Shown: one piece after another, positions 1 through 9,835 of the stretch | Layout of the letters: each line of letters begins with the position of its first letter | How positions within the stretch are numbered: position 1 is the first letter of the stretch | Source: Limanda limanda | Lineage: Eukaryota > Chordata > Actinopteri > Pleuronectiformes > Pleuronectidae | NCBI RefSeq assembly: GCF_963576545.1 | Contig: NC_083645.1 | Coordinates: 1,550,001 to 1,614,000 of the forward strand | Length of the DNA: 64,000 bases | Direction of reading: 5' to 3' | The notes under the pieces: generated by a model | Seen by the model: only the letters and a program-made list of their open reading frames with translations | Database searches by the model: none | What the model was told of the DNA's origin: nothing | Position numbers and translations under genes: made by a program

Positions 1-2826
1 CGTTCCTCCGTGCGCGTTCCAGGCACCGGGAAACGGAAGAGCCGGCGCTCGGTAGCAGCCGTGGGCGCTGGTGATCAAGAGGAGCTGCTGTTCGTTCATG
101 ACTCCATATCAGGTAATCACTTCCTGGTGGACTCCGGCTCACAGAAGAGCCTTCTCCCTCCTGCAGCTACGGACCTCTCGGCCCGTGGCAGTGGTCCGCG
201 TCTGACAGCGGCTAACGGCTCAGCTATAGAGACGTTTGGTACCAAGTCTGTGACTGTGTGTTTCAATGGACGCAAATTTCTGTGTGATTTTGTTGTAGCC
301 TCCATTACGGTTCCTATTATCGGAGCAGATTTTCTGTGCACTAATGGGTTGTTAGTGGATGTAACTAATCGCAGGCTCATTGATGCTGTGTCTTTTGCGT
401 CTTTTCCGTGTCAGTCAGGGGGACACGGGCCGTTAACACACGCTAATTTCGCGGCGTCAAAGGATGTCTTCCAGCGCTTACTGGCGGAATTTCTTTCGCT
501 GACAACGCCCGCATTTTCTGCCGCGGTTACTAAACACGGCGTGGAACATTTCATTCCCACTGCGGGTACGCCCGTTTTCGCACGTTCGCGTCGCCTCGAC
601 ACCGTGAAGTTAGCCACCGCGAAGGAGGAGTTTGCTACCATGGAGCGTTTGGGGATCGTTAGGCGGTCCAACAGCCCGTGGGCTTCACCGCTCCACATGG
701 TGCCCAAGGCGGACGGTTCTTGGCGGCCGTGCGGTGACTTCCGCCGTTTAAATAACATTACGGCCCATGACCGTTACCCAATTCCGCATGTTCAGGATTT
801 TTCGATTCGTCTGGTGGGCATGACAATTTTTTCTAAAATCGATTTGGTGCGAGGTTATCATCAGGTGCCTGTGCACCTTAGGCAGGTTTTCCAGCGCCTT
901 GATGGGCATGGTCTCATTGTCAACACAGCCAAGTGCCAGTTTGGGCTGTCTGTCATAGACTTTTTGGGCCATCGCATTTCGTCGCAGGGTGCGGTTCCTT
1001 TGCCCTCGAAGGTGCATGCAGTTGCGGATTTTCTCCGTCCGGTCTCGGTCAGGTCGCTACAGGAGTTTTTGGGCATGGTAAACTTTTACAATCGTTTCTT
1101 GCCTCGTGCGGCCCAACTCCTGCAACCATTGTATGGTGCTTTGAAGCTTAAGAAAGCCAAGGACCAGGTTGATTGGACCCCTGTGAGGATCCAGGCTTTT
1201 GAGGGGGCTAAGGCTGCCCTGGCTAACGCGGCGCTTCTGGCGCACCCCGCGTCCCGGGCGCCCATCGCCCTCACGACCGATGCTTCAGATGTGGCTGTTG
1301 GTGCAGTTGTTGAACAGCGGGTTGCGGGTGCGTGGCAGCCCCTTGCATTTTTTAGCCGCGGTTTGCGAGACAGTGAGCGAAAATACAGTGTGTTTGACCG
1401 GGAACTGTTAGCGTTGTACCTGGCTACGCGTCATTTCCGTTTCCTGCTGGAAGGCCGCCCTTTCACAGCCTATGTTGACCACAAACCATTGACGTTTGCT
1501 ATGGCAAAGGTGACAGAGCCATGGTCTGCTCGCCAGCAGCGCCATCTAGCGGCGATCTCCGAATTCACAACGGACATCCAACATGTGGCGGGTAAAGCGA
1601 ACCCGGTTGCAGACTGCCTGTCGCGGGTGCTGGTGTGCCCTGTGCATCTTGGGGTTGATTTTTCCGCACTGGCTGCCGATCAACCTGGGGACCCGGGTAT
1701 CGTTGCACTGAGAGCTGGGAGTTCCGGTCTGGAGCTGGAGGAGGCAGTTGTGCAAGATGATGGGCCTGCCCTCCTTTGCGACGTCTCCACGGGCCGCCCC
1801 CGCCCGGTGGTGCCGGTTGCTTGGCGCCGTCGGGTCTTTGATATGGTGCACTCTCTTTCTCATCCGGGTGTCCGGGCGTCGGTGAGGTTGGTGTCTTCGA
1901 AGTTTGTGTGGCCTGGCCTTCGCAAAGAGGTCAAGGAGTGGGCGGCCACATGTGTGGCGTGTCAGCGAGCTAAAGTTCACCAGCACACTAGGGCGCCCCT
2001 CGAGCCATTTTTGATTCCAGCCAGGCGTTTTGATCATGTGCATATCGACCTTGTGGGGCCTCTTCCCCCTTCCCAGGGTTTTGCACATCTCCTTACCATG
2101 GTAGATCGGACCACTAGGTGGCCAGAGGCGGTTCCTCTGTCTTCCACGACGTCTGCGGACGTGGCACGCGCTTTTCTTTCAGCTTGGGTCTCACGTTTTG
2201 GTGCACCGTCTGATATCACCTCTGACAGAGGCCCGCAGTTCATTTCGGATCTAGCAAAGTCTTTGGGCACACAGGTTCACCGTACCACTGCCTACCACCC
2301 CCAGGCTAACGGTTTGTGTGAACGTTTTCACCGGTCGCTTAAGGCGTCATTGCGAGCTGCGCTCTCAGATGCAAACTGGTTGGATCGGTTGCCGTGGGTG
2401 ATGCTCGGGTTGCGCTCGGCTCCTAAGGCTGACCTGGATGCCTCGCCTGCAGAGTTGGTGCTCGGTAAGCCGCTCCGCATCCCAGGGGAGTTTCTGCCTC
2501 ACAGCTCGGCCCCCTTTCCGCGTCCTGCGTCACAGTCCGCTTGTGCACCGGTGCCCGTGCATCATTTTTCTCCTCGGTCTTTCGTGCCAACGGATCTCGC
2601 GACCGCTCGGTTTGTTTTCGTGCGTCACGATGCTAACCGGTTTCCCCTCCAGCCCCCGTATGACGGCCCGTTTAGGGTGTTAGAGGCGGGTTCTAAAAGT
2701 TTCATTCTGGACATGGGCGGGCGCAGGGAGCGTGTTTCGTTAGACAGACTTAAGCCAGCTCATCTGTTGGCCGGCGAAGAGGTGCTACCGGCCCGGGTTC
2801 CCCGTCGTGGTCGCCCCCCCTTCTAA
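1..2826 (+). CDS. pol: Gypsy pol polyprotein (protease-RT-RNase H-integrase), partial, defective RT
   Basis: The frame is open from the window edge; the first GTG at base 10 is arbitrary and is used only to number residues. The protease active site is D41-S-G. RT keeps its finger/palm start (VPKADGSWRPCGDFRRLN near 231-248; first catalytic Asp D278 in FSKIDL) but jumps from GYHQVPV (288) to HLRQVF (289), skipping roughly 70 residues that carry the YxDD catalytic pair in this family. RNase H keeps D424, E465 and D490. Integrase has the HHCC finger (H614, H618, C648, C651) and D680, D739, E771; the last two are 31 residues apart instead of the usual 35. A GPF-type module (about 886-918) follows. 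The frame stops early at a C7 run near 2814-2820; the next frame continues with a plausible basic C-terminus (RRSRYGRLVKPPE). This suggests a one-base slip. Function is inferred to be lost. Confidence 0.88.
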   Translation, partial: RSSVRVPGTGKRKSRRSVAAVGAGDQEELLFVHDSISGNHFLVDSGSQKSLLPPAATDLSARGSGPRLTAANGSAIETFGTKSVTVCFNGRKFLCDFVVASITVPIIGADFLCTNGLLVDVTNRRLIDAVSFASFPCQSGGHGPLTHANFAASKDVFQRLLAEFLSLTTPAFSAAVTKHGVEHFIPTAGTPVFARSRRLDTVKLATAKEEFATMERLGIVRRSNSPWASPLHMVPKADGSWRPCGDFRRLNNITAHDRYPIPHVQDFSIRLVGMTIFSKIDLVRGYHQVPVHLRQVFQRLDGHGLIVNTAKCQFGLSVIDFLGHRISSQGAVPLPSKVHAVADFLRPVSVRSLQEFLGMVNFYNRFLPRAAQLLQPLYGALKLKKAKDQVDWTPVRIQAFEGAKAALANAALLAHPASRAPIALTTDASDVAVGAVVEQRVAGAWQPLAFFSRGLRDSERKYSVFDRELLALYLATRHFRFLLEGRPFTAYVDHKPLTFAMAKVTEPWSARQQRHLAAISEFTTDIQHVAGKANPVADCLSRVLVCPVHLGVDFSALAADQPGDPGIVALRAGSSGLELEEAVVQDDGPALLCDVSTGRPRPVVPVAWRRRVFDMVHSLSHPGVRASVRLVSSKFVWPGLRKEVKEWAATCVACQRAKVHQHTRAPLEPFLIPARRFDHVHIDLVGPLPPSQGFAHLLTMVDRTTRWPEAVPLSSTTSADVARAFLSAWVSRFGAPSDITSDRGPQFISDLAKSLGTQVHRTTAYHPQANGLCERFHRSLKASLRAALSDANWLDRLPWVMLGLRSAPKADLDASPAELVLGKPLRIPGEFLPHSSAPFPRPASQSACAPVPVHHFSPRSFVPTDLATARFVFVRHDANRFPLQPPYDGPFRVLEAGSKSFILDMGGRRERVSLDRLKPAHLLAGEEVLPARVPRRGRPPF

Positions 2827-3009
2827 GACCCCTGTGTTGTTTTCTCCAGTTGTGCCTCCTGATCCTGTGTCTGTTGTAAATGATGTCCCTTCTGCTTGTT
2901 CCACCCCTGCGTTTGCGGACGGGGATCGGCGTAGCCGTTATGGTCGCCTCGTTAAACCCCCTGAGGTACTGACTTTTGTCCCATTTTGTATTTTTCCCTC
3001 TGGGTGTTC
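2827..3009 (+). pseudogene. Frameshifted C-terminal tail of Gypsy pol
   Basis: After the stop at 2824-2826, frame 2 stays open through 3145. It encodes a Pro/Ser/Val-rich linker and then RRSRYGRLVKPPE, a basic ending of the kind that closes Gypsy pol proteins. The frame switch coincides with the C7 homopolymer just upstream, so a single-base length change best explains the truncated main frame. The open frame past about 3010 runs into the G tract and LTR and is not coding. A sequencing or assembly error in the homopolymer would look the same. Confidence 0.5.
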
Positions 3010-3021
3010 GGGGGGGGGGGG
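3010..3021 (+). promoter_or_regulatory. Candidate polypurine tract (G12) of the Gypsy element
   Basis: A run of twelve G sits immediately 5' of a TG dinucleotide that begins the candidate 3' LTR. Plus-strand priming tracts of LTR elements occupy exactly this position. The identification is positional; the tract is pure G rather than mixed purine. Confidence 0.5.
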
Positions 3022-3022
3022 C

Positions 3023-3196
3023 TGTGTGGCGTGCACTCATGGGTGTGTCCTCTCACCCAGTGGGTCGATGGGAAATGTAAAGTCTGTAGCTATATATACT
3101 TCCCGTATGGGGAACATGTGCCTGTTCTTCCTGACGACTGAATAAACAACAGTAAGCAGTACCTGCGTCTCTGCCTTTCCTTGTCCTGCCACAACA
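3023..3196 (+). repeat. Candidate 3' LTR (about 174 bp)
   Basis: The segment begins TGTGTGGCG and ends CCACAACA, giving the TG...CA ends expected of an LTR. It contains a TATATATA box at about 3091-3098 and an AATAAA polyadenylation signal at about 3140, in the order U3, R, U5. Both boundaries are inferred because the matching 5' LTR lies outside the window. At about 174 bp it is short for a Gypsy LTR. Confidence 0.55.
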
Positions 3197-3725
3197 CTAC
3201 CCATCTTTTTGGTTCAATACACCGTGGAGTTAACTGATTAATTAACAGATAATTCCATTGTTTTGAATGAATCACTTTATTTTTTTATCACCAAAACCAG
3301 AACTGCATAACACACACAGAGACACACACACAAACACACGCGCAGAGCTACATGTGCCAGTTCAGCCCACAGACCCTGAACCCCACTTTCCAAGTAGAGC
3401 CAAGTGTGTCGACAAATTCACTTTCAATGGCCCCATTGTGTGCTGACGTGGGTCTGCAGCAGGCGACACAAACAAAGGGCTGTTGTCCAAAACCCCGTCT
3501 GCACGTGGGACAAAAGACCTCCAATGGCACATGCTTAATGTGTTGACAAATGTGTAGGACGTGTGTGAGTGTGTGTCTTTTGTGATGGGTATGTGATATA
3601 ATATGGTTAAGACAGTGCAGCTGGGTGGCAGACATGTCAAAGCAGATGGGGAACAGGTTGGTATAATAAGAAGCCAACTGGGTCTTAAATAAAAAGTGGG
3701 CACCAGTTTACTGTGACAAACACAT

Positions 3726-3757
<32 letters not shown>

Positions 3758-4740
3758 GTTAGGGTTCCATGTGATACAATCAGCCATATTACATTGTTTT
3801 TAATAAGACTACTAATACTGCCCTGTGCCTATAAATGACCTGGTTTAAAATAAATCCTCAGCAGCCAGTAGCAATGAACCTAAACACATAAATAAAACAT
3901 AGATAAAATATTTAAAACCTCCAAATCACAATATGTAAATCCTACCACAAATGATAAAGTGACTATCTGCTATTAGTCTGGGCTAACCGGTTGAGACATT
4001 GTATTTAACCCTGTGGCAGGCTGCATCTGCAGCACGCTCACTGATGAATTTGCTGTAGGTGAGACAGCTTGGTGTTATGTTGCATTCATTTGCACATTAA
4101 AAGAATTAAAATAAAAAGGGATGAATATGAAATAACACAAATGCGGCAGAATCATGTTTTAATTTGCATATTTCTCAAAGTGGGCCTTTCCCTCAGGATA
4201 CTGAGACCAAAGAGGAAAGAACAACTTGAATCTGAAGGGAGGAGGCTTACTGCCACCACAGGGTGAAGATGCAAATCACTCCTACAAGATTTGTGGGGTA
4301 GGAGGAACGGGTATGTCCTGTATGAAAAGAGTTGCAGATTTAATCCAGGCCATTTCACACATTTATTCAGTAACATTAACATAATGAATTGCCTGTCCCT
4401 TTTCAGAAAAGCACTTGTTAATCCACAATGTCTTAACTATTTTATATTCCAGCACTATATCTAACCACCTGTTTGTCCATTGATAGGGTCTGGTTTCTTC
4501 AAACAACATTGAGCATAAAACCAAAACCCAAAACCCTAACCACCGACCTAAGAAAATGTAGCTCTTTAAATTGTAAATGCTCCTTTATGGATCTATAACT
4601 AGTCACTCTCTCTCTCTGCCTCCATCCTGAGACAAAAAAGCCTGTATAAGAATGTTAGACATTATTTAATCAGATATTTATAGTTTACTTGTACAATACT
4701 CCAATTGGCTGTGACCGTGGTCCCTAAAGTTTTGGCAGCC
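3197..4740. other. Non-coding stretch with CA microsatellites
   Basis: No coding sequence is supported. CA-rich runs lie at 3304-3340 and 3731-3754. Open frames of 60-140 residues here are low complexity or interrupted and match no family I recognise. The rest is AT-rich unique sequence. Confidence 0.6.
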
Positions 4741-5110
4741 ACGGGACCTGGGGCTGCTTTTTAATTGGTTGTTGCAGATTTTCCACGAGACGCAGCTCCC
4801 TGCTACCCCGGACACGCTCCCTTTTATTTACAGGCAATTGGTATTGATTAAGTTATGTTTTATCGAAGGTGATTGGTCCACCCTCGACGCCGTCTCATGT
4901 ACATCTGGCGTCACCGAGTTACGTCCACTGCAAGCTGACATACGGCGACTTCAAATAGAACTGCAGCAAATGATTTTGTCACAAAAACACCCCAACAAGA
5001 AACAAGAGAAAGGAGCTTGGTCCGAACCGACCTGATTTACAGATTCATCAGGAAGTGATGAGGACGAGTCTACACCGGCGCTTCTCCTGCTCTTGTTATG
5101 AGAAACAGAG
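4740..5110 (+). other. Unrecognised 88-codon open frame with an upstream acceptor-like site
   Basis: An open frame at 4769-5035 encodes a Leu/Gln-rich C-terminal half (LQADIRRLQIELQQM) that could form a short amphipathic helix. A pyrimidine-poor ttgttgcag precedes an alternative in-frame start of homology. I recognise no family. It could be a decayed repeat or chance; there is no supporting neighbour. Confidence 0.15.
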
Positions 5111-5302
5111 TTGACTGGATGTGGTGTAAGTCATGTCTTTTATTGCTTCACCTGTTTGCTTTTTTGCGAGACCTAGAGCATCTCTCTGAAAAATGCAAAC
5201 AGCATGAATGTTGCCACAGTCGCAATGAGGTTACATTTGTATTGTGTTGTTTTTGGTGAGTTTCTGTGCCCCCCCAATAAATGTTATTACCTGCCGCTAC
5301 TG

Positions 5303-5335
<33 letters not shown>

Positions 5336-7700
5336 TATATATATATCTTTAATTAAATTCTGGTTTTATGCATTATTGTTTGTTGTTGAAAACTGTCTAA
5401 TATTTAAATTGTTACATAGTGATGCTGCAAACTTTCTACCTTTATTGTACTCCTGGTAAATGTTAATGTAGTTAACTTCATACCTACACCAATCAGCCCC
5501 ATCAAAACAGGTAGGCTAATTCGTTTTCATATTGCGACTGGTGGTATATTTGTCTTGCTGTGAAATAACTTATTCTGAAACATTAGTGAAGCTTAAAACA
5601 TATTTTGTAGTTCAAATATATGTTTAAGTCCCCATGAAAAATATCAGTCTGCCTCTTCATTCTGCACATTTATGTACGATTGAGTGAATTATAACGGATA
5701 TTGTTTGACGTTTTCAGTGACCAATAGCACTACATTTAAAGTTTAACATGGAGAGTCACAAAGACAGCCTGCTCTCTCACCACCACCTTTGCTTGGGGAT
5801 TTAACTGATAGATGGGCCAAGGGTGAAACAGGAAGATGACAACCATGATCAAATTGATTTTGGAGTGAGGCCATATGAGCCGAGATACGAAGCCAGCAGT
5901 GCATTTTCATTGGACACAATGAGTAAATACCCCCAAGTGCAGGACGAGTCATCAAACATTTGATAGCTTTTCACAGGAAGAGAAAAGACACGATTTGGGT
6001 GTAGAAATACAATGGCATTGAGGTTTTTACACTTTTGGACGAAGAACAAGCGATAGTGGAACACAGGGACACAGGATTGATATTGGGGAAATTATTTTAG
6101 AATAATATGACATCATATGTGCAACTGTCCTTGGTAATGTAGGATCCCAGAACTGGATGTGTTTGGTTTTCCGATAATTCTGAAATGAGAATGCTGATTG
6201 ACCCCGGAAGTAAAGATGGATATTTGCAGATTAATGATGAGGTTGCAGTGATTGGTGAGAATAAGTGCGGAACTTCTGATCAGTAATTTATTAGATTAAG
6301 GCCAGTAACACTTGCTGGTCATGATCCCAGGATCTCCGCTTTCTTGTCTGTTGTAGCCTTTCTACTGTTGTGCCTGTTCACTCAAGTTCATGCAGTTTTG
6401 AGCTTGTTCAGATGGAAGTGTGATGACGATACACAGACACAGCTGGATGGACGAATGGAGGAAGTAAAAGAAGGGGAAGACAGCTGAAAAAAAAGATGAT
6501 TTGTAAGCACAGCACTCTGAGAAAAAAAAGGGCCACATGTCATTCTCTATCTCTTCAAGTCTTTTCTTCTTCTCTTCCTTGTAATGGTGTGGTTGTGGAG
6601 TTCTTTTCTGCCCCCTCCCCCCTGAGGACACTGGAGAAAAAAAGAGAGCCTCTCCAAGTGTGCCCTACTACTCTTCTCTTGTCCCTTCTTTCATCCATCC
6701 CTACATCCATCCGTCCATCCTTGTCAGCACCCTTGCACCCGCTTCCCTTATGAACCTCTGCCCTCTGGCCCCTGCGTGACAAAATACTTCCCGATTTAAC
6801 TGCCCCATTTCACAGAATGACGATAATATGTCTGCAGGGGGTTAATGGGGCTGTTGATCAATACCAATTACTCAACGATTCAAGCTGCTGTGAGTTCTGG
6901 CTTTCACTGTTCACTCTGAAGACTGTTCTGTGTTTCAGAACAAAAACAAGCACACATATGGGTTCGATCACTTCACATTCCCCTCCAGGACTCACTGAAA
7001 GAAGAAAAACGTCTGCTTCTCCTAAAAAACAAGTTGCAAATTACACATTCCAGTATTTTGCTCAGTGATTCATTTTAGTTACGAGTTTATCTCTGGTCTT
7101 AATAACTACATTTTTTTCTTGCCAATCACACGAAACACTATGATTTGGATGTGAAACTTATTTGGGTCAGGCTCGAGTCAATCCCAGTCTGGTTTGGGCC
7201 GTCTGCAGACAACAGCAAACACTTGATTGATAGTTTGATGGAATTAGGACGACTGAACATATCATATAAAAAATTTAATTTGTCCAACTTCTTTTGTCTC
7301 TTATACTTTTCATCATCGACTGAAATATATGAGATGAATGTGCATTTCTGCTTTGGTGCTGAAACACATGACACTTCACATTCTCGGAGGATTTAGTGAT
7401 GCAGCTTTATTTACAACCTACTTATCGCCCAGTGTGCTCGCTCAGTATTTTTTCATTATGTGGTTCTTTCTAACTAAATGGCAACACACACTAGTAGTGA
7501 TATGCCTGGAAACGCGTTTCATATGTTTTTTCTGTGAGGTAAGTACAGCCGAGGTCATTGGGAATGCCGTCAGTTTTGAAGATGTTTGTAAACAATAATC
7601 CTGGACGGATTTTAAAAATCACCTGAGGATTTTGTTTAATAGAAAAGTCACAGTACATCTGTAGAAGATTGTACGGTACTTCCTTCCTTGCTTTAGATAT
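5036..7700. other. Non-coding stretch with a TA microsatellite
   Basis: A TA dinucleotide run spans 5302-5346. I see no gene. Open frames at 6362-6782 are purine/pyrimidine-biased low complexity, and those near 7138-7739 have no recognisable domain. Confidence 0.6.
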
Positions 7701-7705
7701 TTTAT

Positions 7706-8240
7706 ACATCCATCCATCCATTTTCTTCTGCTTATGCAAGGTCAGTACAGTGGCAGCAGGCTGAGCAGGGTGTTCCAGACAAACCTGTCTTTATTGAGTC
7801 TTTCCATTTCCTCCTTGGGGATCATGAGGTGTTCCCTGGCCAGATGTGATAAATAATACCTCCATGTGGTTTCTATGTCTAGCCTGGGCTCTCTTACCAG
7901 TTGGGTGTGCCCAAAAACCTCATGTTTGAAGGGATTCGGGGGCATCCGGCTCTGCACTAAGCTCCTTCTGGATGGCCGCACTCCACACCATATAACACTG
8001 AGCCCAGCCAGCCTATGGAGAAGACTTATTTTGCCCACTTACTACCCAAGCTCATAACCAAAGGTCAGAGCGAAGATCAAATGGGAAATCCAAAGATTTG
8101 CCTTGTGGCCTATAGATCTACCAATCCACTTCCATCTACTCCATCTTGTCCTCACTCCTGAACAAGACTTTGAGACACTCAAACTCCTTCAGTGGATGCC
8201 ACCAACCCGGAGAGGGCAAACAATAGCCTATTTTTGTCTG
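7706..8240 (-). mobile_element. 5'-truncated RTE-type LINE (Rex3/Expander-like), decayed
   Basis: On the minus strand, 8038-7742 encodes RLAGLS, RMPPNP, WRYYLSHLAREHLMIPKEE and NTLLSLLPLY. This reproduces the order of the C-terminal block of fish RTE-clade reverse-transcriptase proteins (RVAGLS, RMPPGR, WRDYVSRLA, LLRLLP). The 3' end on that strand is a GGAT tetranucleotide tail (7706-7721 read in reverse). RTE elements have very short 3' UTRs and simple-repeat tails, and most copies are 5'-truncated, as here. A segment between GLS and RMPP is missing. Similarity upstream continues in broken frames to about 8240. The family name is from memory of the consensus. Confidence 0.75.
7742..8038 (-). 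pseudogene. RTE-type LINE ORF2 C-terminal fragment
   Basis: About 98 codons of the post-RT C-terminal region remain in one frame, ending at a stop just before the GGAT tail. The EN and RT catalytic domains are absent because of 5' truncation. The initiating Met is arbitrary. Substitutions at most consensus Gly/Arg positions and a missing internal segment indicate an old, non-functional copy. Confidence 0.7.
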
Positions 8241-8459
8241 TGGGGAAAGTTGTTATGTTCGACATTCATGTCATTTTCAATAGCATTGGTCATTGGCGTC
8301 TGGTCCCAGCTTAAGATGCAGGACAGGTGAAAAGAGACTGGTGGACTTATCCTTCATGATAAATCTCCTGCAAAGACCAGACAAGTCTGATGTTTGGTCT
8401 TTTCACTTTCACTGTGTGGTGAAAATTATTCAGCTGCACCAGTGGATTTTGACATAATG
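8241..8459. other. Short unique interval
   Basis: Nothing recognisable lies between the RTE fragment and the polypyrimidine block. Confidence 0.5.
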
Positions 8460-9478
8460 TGATATTTAAACTTCTCCTCCCATCTTTCTCTTTGCTGTCC
8501 TGTCCTGTTCTCTTCTTTCTGCACCTTGTTCCTCTCATCTCATCTTTACTCCTCCCATCTCATCTTCTTCTTATTCTTCTTTGTTCTGTTTATTGGTGGG
8601 TGGCAACCAACCCATCTCAGCTTGTTTCATCTACACTCCTTTACCTTGCTGCTGTCCTCTGTGTTCCTTTAATTTTCATTTTATTTCTGTCACACCATGT
8701 GCTTCTCCTCTGTCTTGTCCTTTCATATTCCCCTTTTTTTTCTCCTTCCCTTGACTTCTTTTTTGTTTTACAGCTGACCTCCCATTACCCACCTTGTCCT
8801 TCCCTCTTCTCTTGCCTTTTAACTATCCTCTTCTGTCCTTTTCTTCCACTCCTTTCAATCTCCTCTCTTCATGTCACCTCTCGTCTCTCCTTACTTCTCC
8901 CCTTTCTTCCATCCTAACCTCCTTGCTGCCTTACTATCCTCTCCACTCACAATTTCTCCTCCTCATACTTTTACCTTTTTTCTCTTCTTCCAACTCCATT
9001 CCTTTACTATTCCTTTCCTCCCCTTCTTTATTTCTTTGACCACTCTTATATCTTACTTTACCTGGTCTCTTTTCTTCTTCTGTTATATCTCCTCCTCTTT
9101 CTACTCTTTTCTCTTTCTCACACTTCTTTCTTCGTTTTGTCCCCTCCCAAGTAGTCTACCATCTTTTCTTTCTTCTCATATAATTTATCTTCTACTGTTT
9201 TTTTTAATTTCTTCTCTTGTATTCCTTTTGATTCCTTCCTTCCTTACATTATCATTTATCAAGGCTTACTCTTTCTTCTGGTTTCTCATTTCTCACCTTC
9301 GCTTTTATATCCTTTTTATCACTCTTTTCCAATCCTTTCCCTATTTCTCCATTCCTTTCTCTCTTCTTGCATGTCTTCTCATTTACTTGGTTTCTTTCTT
9401 TCCTTCCTCTACTCTTCCTCTCCTCTTCTGTTCTTTATCCGTCTCTACTTGTTGACATCTACTCTCATTCTCTTACAG
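8460..9478 (+). repeat. About 1-kb polypyrimidine (CT-rich) domain
   Basis: The + strand is overwhelmingly C and T for about 1 kb, with only scattered purines and no fixed repeat unit. Open frames here (8459-8917, 8871-9455) encode Leu/Ser/Phe-only proteins, which follow from composition rather than coding. Purine-pyrimidine mirror tracts can adopt triplex (H-DNA) structure, which is known biochemistry, not shown here. Confidence 0.85.
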
Positions 9479-9599
9479 GTGTGAAATGTCTCATGTGAAT
9501 TCAGACTAGCTCACTATAAAGTCGTACTTTGTCCTAATGACACCTCTCTACCGTGTGTCCATCCCTTACATAGCTATACAGCAGTCTACAGATGTCTGT

Positions 9600-9835
9600 C
9601 TGACATCTATAGTTTCAGTTTCTTTCTCCTTTTGCCTTTGTCTCCGTCTTCGCCCTCCATCAGTCTCTCCTCATCCTCTATGCCCTTTCTTCTCACACTC
9701 ACTTCCCTTTTTATTTCCTCCCTCATTACCCCTCCTTCCCTCCGCCATGCCATTCCCCTCCACTCCGTCCTGTCTGCCCTTCGTCTGGTCTTCATCCTCC
9801 TTGTCCTCTCCGACTCCTTGTCTTATTCCTGGGAC
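9600..9835 (+). repeat. Second polypyrimidine block
   Basis: Another stretch of about 235 bases is biased to C/T on the same strand as the block at 8460-9478, separated by about 120 bases of mixed sequence. Open frames in it are Ser/Leu/Pro-rich composition artefacts. Confidence 0.75.

Larger units (their letters stand above)
1..3196 (+). mobile_element. Ty3/Gypsy LTR retrotransposon, 3' part (pol plus 3' LTR)
   Basis: A long open pol frame (protease, reverse transcriptase, RNase H, integrase order) is followed by a G-rich tract and a short candidate 3' LTR. This domain order, with integrase after RNase H, defines Ty3/Gypsy as opposed to Ty1/Copia. The frame is already open at base 1, so gag, the primer-binding site and the 5' LTR lie outside the window. 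No envelope frame follows integrase. Target-site duplication cannot be tested without the 5' end. The long open frame suggests a fairly recent insertion, but pol carries an internal deletion and a late frameshift, so the copy looks non-autonomous. Confidence 0.9.

Noticed and set aside
8459..9455. Open frames of 152 and 194 codons
   Set aside because: They are made of Leu, Ser, Phe and Pro as a direct result of the polypyrimidine composition; no domain or codon structure.
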